Source of the DNA: JBHIER01 sp046760705 [NCBI: bacterium]
Lineage (GTDB): Bacteria > JBHIER01 > G020348925
DNA length: 6,904 nucleotides
Assembly: GCA_046760705.1 (NCBI GenBank)
Contig: JBHIER010000184.1
Span: forward strand, 1-6,904
Reading direction: 5' to 3'
A program made the position numbers and the translations under genes. Position 1 is the first letter of the stretch, and each line of letters opens with the position of its first letter. This document shows positions 1 through 4,874 of the stretch, in pieces. The notes under the pieces are model-generated. The model ran no database searches, was not told the origin of the DNA, and saw nothing but the letters and a program-made list of their open reading frames with translations.

Positions 1-330
1 CCCTATCCGCCGAATGTGAAGATCATCAAGGTGAACTGCACCGGCCGGATTACGACCTCCTTGCTCCTCAGAGCCTTCCAAGAGGGGACCGACGGTGTGC
101 TTGTGGCCGCCTGCGGGATCGGGGAATGCCACTACATCACCGGAAACGAGGGGTGCAGAAAGCGGGTCGAGGAGGCCAAATCGTTGCTGGCCTTATCAGG
201 CATCGATAAGAAGAGGTTGGCTATGGAGCTCTTCTCCGACGTAAGGGGATCGAAGTTTGCTTCGGTCATGGAGCGATTTGTGAAAAAAATCCGAAAGCTG
301 GGACCGATGGGAGTGGAGGTGGCCGCGTGA
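1..330 (+). CDS. mvhD: MvhD/FrhD-family [2Fe-2S] electron-transfer subunit, 5' end missing
   Basis: This is the 3' part of a gene; the frame is open to base 1 and reads 109 residues before TGA at 328-330. The start PYPPNVKIIKVNCTGR and the segment VLVAACGIGECHYITGN match the conserved core of the methyl-viologen-reducing hydrogenase delta subunit. That family is about 140 residues, so some 30-40 residues with the N-terminal Cys pair (family motif around CNWC) lie upstream. The GTG at 16 is internal to the conserved core and is not the start. Visible cysteines (VNC, AAC, GEC, EGC) agree with a [2Fe-2S] binding role. In the family MvhD passes electrons between a hydrogenase or dehydrogenase and HdrA. 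Its stop overlaps the next start by 4 bases (GTGA), so the two are translationally coupled. It could instead be the C-terminal domain of a larger HdrA-MvhD (QmoB-like) fusion; the window cannot tell. Confidence 0.88.
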   Translation, partial: PYPPNVKIIKVNCTGRITTSLLLRAFQEGTDGVLVAACGIGECHYITGNEGCRKRVEEAKSLLALSGIDKKRLAMELFSDVRGSKFASVMERFVKKIRKLGPMGVEVAA

Positions 331-1475
331 CCCTCGAGGCCATCGTGCAGCGGACAAAGGCCCACTACTGTTTGGAGTGTGGTATCTGCACGGGCAGTTG
401 TCCCATCTCCCGATGGAATCCGAAATTCTCTCCCCGGCTCATGGTGGAGAGGGCTCTCTTGGAACCGGAGGACGAGTTGTACCTCGACCCTGAGCTGTGG
501 TCCTGCCTGACCTGTGGGGCTTGCAGCCGCCGCTGTCCATCGACGGTGGACTACAACGAGTTCACCCGAACCAGCCGGCAGGAAGCGAAAGCCATCGGAC
601 AGGTCGGCGTCTGCACCCACGCCGGAACGATTCAGGCCGTTCAGGAATTGCAGACATCGGATTTCTTCCACAAAGATACCCGCTGGCTAACCCGTGGGCT
701 GAAGGTCTCCGAGAGGAGTGAGTACCTCTATTTTGTCGGCTGTCTTCCCCAGTTCCAGATCATTTTCGATGATTTGAATGTGAACAGCCTGAATCCTGCC
801 CGGTCCACAGTGAAAATTCTCAATAGCCTCGGGGTCGCGCCCACCATCAGCCCGCAGGAGCGATGTTGCGGGCACGATCTCTATTGGACCGGGGACTTTG
901 CCAACTTCAAAAAACTCGCTCTCCATAACCTGGCCATGATCGCCGAGAGCGGAGCGAAGTGTGTCGTCTTCTCCTGCCCCGAAGGGTATGCCACCTTCAA
1001 GCATTTATATCCAAAATTCTTCAAGAAATTGAAATTTGATATTGTCCACGTGATTGAGCTGGTGGCCGATAGTGTCAAACGCGGCCAGCTCGAATTCAAA
1101 AAGAATAGCGGGAAATTGACATATCAGGACCCGTGTCGATTGGGCCGTTTCATGGGTATCTACGAGGAGCCAAGGACTATTTTGCGCAACATTCCAGGGG
1201 TTGAGTTTCAGGAGATGGCTCGGAGCGGCCCCGACGCCCTGTGCTGCGGATCGAGCGGGTGGGTCAACTGCTCCAGGGTCAACAAGAAGATTCAACTGGA
1301 ACGGCTGCAGGAGGCGGCTGACACTGGGGCCGAGACGTTGATCACAGCCTGCCCCAAGTGCAGCATCCACTTGAGCTGTGCGATCCGCGATGATGATTGT
1401 GATGTTCAAATCGTGACCAAGGATATAACCACGCTCATAGCGGACTCCTTAGGAGGGAAACGTGTCCCCAAGTGA
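327..1475 (+). CDS. HdrC-HdrB fusion (HdrD-like) iron-sulfur protein with two CCG domains
   Basis: 382 residues starting at GTG 327, inside the mvhD stop. The N-terminal third is HdrC-like, with two [4Fe-4S] motifs: C15, C18, C21, C25 and C60, C63, C66, C70, each followed by Pro. The rest is HdrB-like, with two CCG domains. The first has C139, C180-C181-G, and C217. The second has C270, C306-C307-G and C342-P-K-C345. In HdrB/HdrD two CCG domains hold the non-cubane clusters that cleave the heterodisulfide; in bacteria without CoM-S-S-CoB the acceptor is unknown, and a different disulfide or a quinone-linked partner is possible. The C-terminal CXXC of the first domain is C217-P-E-G220, so its second Cys is Gly. 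No membrane segments are seen, which suggests a soluble cytosolic subunit. The gene overlaps hdrA by 14 bases, and the three genes probably make one complex. The fold call is firm; the substrate is not. Confidence 0.9.
   Translation: MTLEAIVQRTKAHYCLECGICTGSCPISRWNPKFSPRLMVERALLEPEDELYLDPELWSCLTCGACSRRCPSTVDYNEFTRTSRQEAKAIGQVGVCTHAGTIQAVQELQTSDFFHKDTRWLTRGLKVSERSEYLYFVGCLPQFQIIFDDLNVNSLNPARSTVKILNSLGVAPTISPQERCCGHDLYWTGDFANFKKLALHNLAMIAESGAKCVVFSCPEGYATFKHLYPKFFKKLKFDIVHVIELVADSVKRGQLEFKKNSGKLTYQDPCRLGRFMGIYEEPRTILRNIPGVEFQEMARSGPDALCCGSSGWVNCSRVNKKIQLERLQEAADTGAETLITACPKCSIHLSCAIRDDDCDVQIVTKDITTLIADSLGGKRVPK
1451..1456 (+). promoter_or_regulatory. Strong Shine-Dalgarno for hdrA
   Basis: AGGAGG lies within the 3' end of the upstream gene, 5 bases before GTG 1462. 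It decides the hdrA start. The GTG is in frame with the GGGVAG dinucleotide-binding motif and, through the TGA at 1630, with the rest of HdrA. The ATG at 1475 is out of frame. Confidence 0.8.
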
Positions 1476-2772
1476 TGTTTTGGTCATTGGTGGTGGAGTC
1501 GCCGGCATTCAAGCCTCACTCGATCTGGCCGAAATGGGGGTTCAGGTCCATATGGTTGAGCGCAAGCCCAGCATCGGTGGGGTGATGGCTCAACTGGATA
1601 AGACCTTCCCCACCAATGACTGTAGTATATGAATTCTGGCGCCGAAGATGCTCGATGCCGGTCGGCATCCCAAGATCGATATTTTAGCCTACAGTGAAGT
1701 GAAGAAAGTGACGGGTGAGGTTGGCAACTTCACGGTAGAAGTGCTTAAGAAAGCCCGTTACGTGAAAGAGGATGTGTGCAACGCCTGCGGTGACTGCGTG
1801 GAAAAATGTCCGGTGCGAAAGATCCCGGACGCCTTCGACATGAAGCTCCGCAACAGAAGAGCTATCTACCTTTTCTTCTCCCAGGGTATCCCCGCTGTGA
1901 TGACCATCGACAAGGATCACTGCATCTATCTGACCAAGGGCAAATGTGGCGTCTGTCAGAAGGTCTGTCAGAAGGGAGCCATCGATTACGAGCAGAAGGA
2001 TGAAACAGTCACCCTCAACGTCGGCGCTATTATTGTCGCCACCGGACTCGACATTTTCGACCCGTCACCTCTGACCCAGTACGGGTATGGGCGCCTGCCT
2101 AATGTGATCACTGGATTAGAATACGAACGGTTAATCAACGCCACCGGGCCCACTGGTGGCCATCTCAAAAGGAACTCCGACGGCAAATTGGCCCAGCGGG
2201 TGGCGTATCTCCAGTGCATCGGGTCCAGGGATTTGAACAACTGCGCCTGGTGCTCCTCCGTCTGTTGCATGTATTCGATCAAAGACGCCATGCTGGCCAG
2301 GGAGCACGATCCCCAGTCGGTCTCCTACATCTTTCACACCGACTTCCGCAATGTGGGCAAGTGGTTTCAAAAATACGAGATCCGGGGCAGGGAGGAGTAC
2401 GGTATCAATTATATCCGAGGTCGGGTGGCCGAGATAACCGAGGACAAGGACAACAATCCCGTCCTCTGGTACGAGGAGACTGAGACGAGAAGGGTGAAGA
2501 GCCTGGCGGTGGACATGGCCGTCTTAGCCACGGCCGCCATGCCCGGCAGAGGTTTGGGGAAACTGGCCAAAATTTTGAGGGTTAAGCTGGATCGCCACGG
2601 CTTTATCAGAAACGGTCTTCCTTACCCCACAGACACCAGCGTTCCTGGCATTTTCGCTTGCGGCTTCTGCACTGGCCCGGCGGATATTCCGGAGTCTGCG
2701 ACCCAGGCCAGCGCTGCCGCCAACCGAGCGGCCGAGGTGGTGTTTTCCGAGAGTATAAAAAGGAGTGCATAA
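1462..2772 (+). CDS. hdrA: HdrA-family flavin/iron-sulfur subunit, selenoprotein (Sec57 encoded by in-frame TGA)
   Basis: Read through the TGA at 1630-1632, this is one frame of 436 residues ending in TAA. Residues 7-15 (LVIGGGVAG) form the FAD/NAD-binding nucleotide loop, followed by VERKPSIGG at 32-40. Residues 47-63 match the HdrA signature KTFPTxDCSMCILAPKM, with Sec at position 57 in place of the second Cys. An inserted ferredoxin region follows: C106, C109, C112, C116-P, then C154, C162, C165, C169. AIIVATG at 189-195 closes a flavoprotein segment, and QCIGSRD...[16 protein letters not shown] (251-276) is the usual HdrA Cys-rich core. In the family HdrA is the FAD-carrying core of Hdr complexes and the site of electron bifurcation in methanogens. 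At 436 residues it lacks the C-terminal ferredoxin extension of the roughly 650-residue methanogen proteins and is nearer the size of QmoA. A sequencing error or decayed gene is the alternative to Sec, but both halves are fully conserved. A downstream start at ATG 1648 would lose the FAD loop and is unlikely. Confidence 0.9.
1630..1632 (+). other. Selenocysteine codon (TGA) in hdrA
   Basis: The codons around it read D-C-S-I-(TGA)-I-L-A-P-K-M. HdrA proteins have Cys at the TGA position (DCSMCILAPK), and Sec at this site is known in some HdrA proteins, including that of Methanocaldococcus jannaschii. The frame is conserved on both sides, with no shift. Recoding to Sec is therefore the best reading. 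Confidence 0.87.
1654..1669 (+). promoter_or_regulatory. Bacterial SECIS-like hairpin after the hdrA TGA
   Basis: GATGCC (1654-1659) pairs perfectly with GGCATC (1664-1669) around a four-base loop GGUC (1660-1663). The loop starts 27 bases after the TGA, within the distance usual for bacterial SECIS elements. The E. coli fdhF SECIS also has GGUC at its tip, where G and U contact the SelB elongation factor. A short lower stem (1647-1649 with 1675-1677) is possible but weak. No bulged U, as in fdhF, is obvious in the upper stem. Confidence 0.75.
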
Positions 2773-2775
2773 GGT

Positions 2776-2832
2776 GTGATAATTTCGCCAGAGGAGATAA
2801 GCGAAGGAGATCAAAGTAGAGATTACTGGTAA
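2776..2832 (+). pseudogene. Possible truncated hdrC start
   Basis: A GTG three bases after the hdrA stop, with AGGAG at 2761-2765, opens an 18-codon frame reading MIISPEEISEGDQSRDYW and then TAA. The ISPEE beginning resembles N-termini I associate with bacterial HdrC proteins, and a gene at this spacing after hdrA would fit the operon. The frame ends just before the hairpin repeats, so a lost or interrupted hdrC is conceivable. The match is only a few residues and could be chance. Confidence 0.25.
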
Positions 2833-2854
2833 AGGGCGTAAATCGTAGAGAAAA

Positions 2855-2924
2855 CGTAGGGGTGGACGTCTCTGTCCACCCTTCAACCCAAACACATAGG
2901 CCGACAGAGACGTCGGCCACTACG
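2855..2924. repeat. Inverted pair of hairpin repeats with complementary loops
   Basis: Copy 1 spans 2855-2881 and copy 2, in inverse orientation, about 2899-2924; both have the outer edge CGTAG. Each is a hairpin: GGTGGAC-GTCTCT-GTCCACC in copy 1 and GGCCGAC-AGAGAC-GTCGGCC in copy 2. Two of the seven stem pairs differ between copies, and both sides change together, so pairing is kept. The loops are exact reverse complements. The region can fold as two hairpins with kissing loops or as one long imperfect hairpin. It looks like a REP- or MITE-type intergenic repeat. A transcription stop is possible but there is no T run. Confidence 0.75.
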
Positions 2925-2968
2925 GAGATGGATATGAGGATATTCTAATTGGTGCTAAGGGTCGTTAA
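2924..2968 (+). pseudogene. Relic of an FG-GAP repeat gene
   Basis: The codons from 2924 read GDGYEDILIGAKGR then TAA. This is the calcium-loop and strand motif of the FG-GAP repeats in the gene at 4875, whose first repeat has GDGYDDILIGAAK at about 5046-5084. Over the first 33 bases of this segment 28 match that repeat at the DNA level. There is no start or signal peptide; the same frame upstream runs into the hairpin repeat and a stop at 2897-2899. I infer a remnant of a former FG-GAP gene, or a fragment copied from one. Confidence 0.6.
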
Positions 2969-3003
2969 GGTGGCCCACCCTGCGCTGGTGGCACTAATGA
3001 AAA

Positions 3004-3052
3004 ACAGGCTGGTGAAGGCTCGCCCTGTCAAATTGTGCTTATTTAACAGGGC
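3004..3052 (+). other. Competing inverted repeats in the leader of the AlbA_2/ATPase gene
   Basis: GCCCTGT (3022-3028) pairs with ACAGGGC (3046-3052), extended inward by AAAT/ATTT after one mismatch, leaving a 7-base loop. An upstream ACAGG (3004-3008) can pair with the same CCTGT (3024-3028). The two hairpins exclude each other. The second ends 33 bases before the start codon. No T run follows, so this is more likely an operator or leader structure than a terminator. Confidence 0.4.
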
Positions 3053-3085
3053 AAGGAGTGTGTGTTAATTTACGAAGGATAAATA

Positions 3086-4762
3086 ATGATGAGGCAAGAG
3101 ATAAAAAGACTTATCAAGCAACCTGAAGGACAATTCTTCGAAAAGAAGAGTTGCCTCGAAAGGAAAGCAGACGGAAAAATAAGAAGGCGTAAGGCAAAGG
3201 ATGTAGCTAAGGACGTAGCAGAGACTTTGTCAGCTATGGCTAATGCTGATGGAGGTTCGCTAATTCTTGGTGTGGAAGATGACGACACAGTCACTGGTGT
3301 TAACTATCCCAGTGACCGTATCCAAGTTATTGAGAAAGCTCCTTTGAATCTCCTTAGACCGCCATTGAAAACGGCTTTGATGAGAAAACATATTCAAAAG
3401 GAAATGTTACTGGTATTCAATGTTGACTGGAGTCCAAAAGTTCACCAGCTTACCGATGGTAGATATTTGCTCAGGGTTGGTGATAGCAACATACCCTTTC
3501 CTGCAAAGGATATTGAGGCGATTAAAAGGTCTAAATTACAAGCATTGTGGGAAAACCAGATTGTGGAAGGAGCAATCATTGAAGACCTCAACCATGAGCT
3601 TATAAGAGAATTAGCCAGCAAGGTAGGAGTAAACACCAACATAGAGAAATTCTTACAATACTACAAACTCATTGAATACTATAACCGCACAATAAAACTG
3701 AAACGGGCTGCATTGCTTTTGTTTGGGAAAGACCTGCTAAGGTGGCATCCGCGCTGTGGGATAGATTTTGTGAAGTTTGAAGGAACAGAAAGGAGGTATG
3801 GACAGGCGCTTAATATTGTGAAGAGGAAAAGAATCGAAATGCCACTCGTTCTGCTCATAGAAGAGGCTTACAGGGTAGTCTCACCCCATATCAAAGAGAG
3901 GCAGGTTCTACACGATCTATTTTTCGTGGAGCAGCTTGAGTATCCATCCTTTGCCTGGCAGGAGGCAATAGTTAATGCTGTGGCCCATCGGGATTACAGT
4001 ATATTAGGTCTTTCTATTGAGATATGGATGTTCGATGACCGGATCGAGGTGAGAAGTCCTGGACTGCTTCCTGAGCCTGTGACTATCGAAAGACTTCTTA
4101 AAAGAGAGCGTATCCACGCAAGCCGCAATCCACTGATTGTCAGGGTGCTGACTGATTTGGGATATATGCGTGAGACAGGAGAAGGAATTCCAAGAATGTT
4201 TGAAGAGATGGAGAAGAACGGACTCTATCCACCAGAGCTAAGGATTGAAGCCGATTCCATATTTACTGTGGTTTTAAAGAATCAACCTGTTTATACTCCG
4301 GATGATTTGCAGTGGCTTGAAAGGTACTCAACTATCCCTTTGAGTTCGAATCAGAAGAGGATTTTGCTCTTTGCAAGAACTCATGGAATCCGTTTTACGA
4401 GTCGAGATTATCAGAAAATCTGTAGTGTAGACATCTACTCAGCATCGCGCGACATCAAAGATCTTATGAGAAAGGGCATAGTACGCCTACAAAAGAAGGG
4501 CGGAAGAATTTATGAGCTATTGGAGGGTAAGGGAGATGAATTCTTCGAATTTCCTCAAGGGTACCCTGAAGTAAGAGCGATTGTCGAAAGAAAGGGGTAT
4601 GTAAAGAACGAATATCTAAGGGATGCTTTGAATCTATCGCGAGTTCAAGCCAAGTGGTTGCTCCAAAAATACTTAAACTCGAGTCTTTTGAAAATGGAGG
4701 GTAGAGGGCGTGGGGCAAGGTATGTTCCGACAGAAAAATTCTGGAAGACGAAAAATGGATAG
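3086..4762 (+). CDS. AlbA_2 (Schlafen-type) and GHKL-ATPase domain regulator-like protein
   Basis: 558 residues. AAGGA at 3075-3079 sits 6 bases before ATG 3086; the adjacent ATG 3089 is an equal alternative. The N-terminus is an AlbA_2 domain: FFEKKS at 17-22 and AMANADGGSLILGVEDD at about 50-66. A GHKL-type ATPase region follows, with the N-box-like EAIVNAVAHRDYS at about 293-305 and DLGYMRETGEGIPRMFEEM at about 357-375. The last 150 residues look like one or two winged-helix units (about 415-480 and 495-550). This is the family often named putative transcriptional regulator or RecG-like ATP-binding protein (COG2865 type). It has no helicase motor, so RecG is a misnomer. Its biological role is mostly unknown; regulation of neighbouring genes or a role in defence are both guesses. 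It is cytosolic. The gene is visibly richer in A and T than the hdr genes (one 60-base sample at 3661 is 37% GC against 55% at 2221), which suggests transfer. It stands alone, with spacers on both sides. Confidence 0.88.
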   Translation: MMRQEIKRLIKQPEGQFFEKKSCLERKADGKIRRRKAKDVAKDVAETLSAMANADGGSLILGVEDDDTVTGVNYPSDRIQVIEKAPLNLLRPPLKTALMRKHIQKEMLLVFNVDWSPKVHQLTDGRYLLRVGDSNIPFPAKDIEAIKRSKLQALWENQIVEGAIIEDLNHELIRELASKVGVNTNIEKFLQYYKLIEYYNRTIKLKRAALLLFGKDLLRWHPRCGIDFVKFEGTERRYGQALNIVKRKRIEMPLVLLIEEAYRVVSPHIKERQVLHDLFFVEQLEYPSFAWQEAIVNAVAHRDYSILGLSIEIWMFDDRIEVRSPGLLPEPVTIERLLKRERIHASRNPLIVRVLTDLGYMRETGEGIPRMFEEMEKNGLYPPELRIEADSIFTVVLKNQPVYTPDDLQWLERYSTIPLSSNQKRILLFARTHGIRFTSRDYQKICSVDIYSASRDIKDLMRKGIVRLQKKGGRIYELLEGKGDEFFEFPQGYPEVRAIVERKGYVKNEYLRDALNLSRVQAKWLLQKYLNSSLLKMEGRGRGARYVPTEKFWKTKNG

Positions 4763-4814
4763 TCCAAAAAATGAAATGGATATTTCTGCTTTTCTTAAGA
4801 TCTATTTTTTGAGA

Positions 4815-4829
4815 TGTCCAATTTGGACA
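4815..4829. promoter_or_regulatory. Perfect 15-base dyad, candidate operator
   Basis: TGTCCAATTTGGACA has 7-base arms around a central T. It lies in the 112-base spacer between the AlbA_2/ATPase gene and the FG-GAP gene, 46 bases before the latter's ATG. Its TTGGAC half resembles a -35 box, but no good -10 follows at 17 bases. A dimeric regulator, possibly the neighbouring winged-helix protein, could bind it. I do not recognise the motif. Confidence 0.45.
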
Positions 4830-4874
4830 AAGCACTTTAACAATGGGAATTGAGAGCCTTTAGGGGGAATTTGT

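Larger units (their letters stand above)
2773..3085. other. Gene-free stretch of 313 bases, a decayed junction
   Basis: No intact gene fits here. In order it contains a possible truncated hdrC start (2776-2832), a pair of inverted hairpin repeats (2855-2924), an FG-GAP relic (2924-2968), and a GGTGG-C-CCACC dyad (2969-2979) whose CCACC can alternatively pair with GGTGG at 2987-2991. A further inverted repeat (3022-3052) precedes the next gene. None of the hairpins is followed by a T run, so I see no standard intrinsic terminator for the hdr operon. A weak 5-base stem, TTCGC/GCGAA, lies at 2784-2805. Confidence 0.6.

Noticed and set aside
16-330. GTG 16 as a start codon for a 104-residue protein
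   Set aside because: The codons from base 1 (PYPPN) continue the conserved MvhD core, and the family's N-terminal Cys region is missing, so the gene begins outside the window.
132-671. Long minus-strand frames opposite the mvhD and hdrCB genes
   Set aside because: They lie opposite clearly conserved coding sequence, have low-complexity translations with no recognisable motif, and are explained as shadows of codon bias.
1648-2772. ATG 1648 as the true hdrA start, with 1462-1632 a separate short gene or a pseudogene
   Set aside because: It would split the FAD loop and the DCSxC signature from the rest. Both sides match HdrA in one frame, there is a good ribosome site at 1451, and a SECIS-like hairpin follows the TGA.
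2855-2924. CRISPR array
   Set aside because: There are only two copies, in inverted orientation, with no regular spacers.
2773-3085. Archaeal-type SECIS in the hdrA 3' untranslated region
   Set aside because: The hairpins there lack the GAA/A internal loop expected of archaeal elements, and a bacterial-type hairpin is present just after the TGA.
4766-4810. AAAAAAT / ATTTTTT inverted repeat as a terminator of the AlbA_2/ATPase gene
   Set aside because: The stem is only A-T pairs with a loop of about 30 bases; it would be too weak for an intrinsic terminator.
4771-4812. Tiny hydrophobic frame MKWIFLLFLRSIF after the AlbA_2/ATPase gene
   Set aside because: It looks like a leader peptide but has no ribosome binding site, is AT-rich by composition, and is only 13 codons; chance is the simpler explanation.
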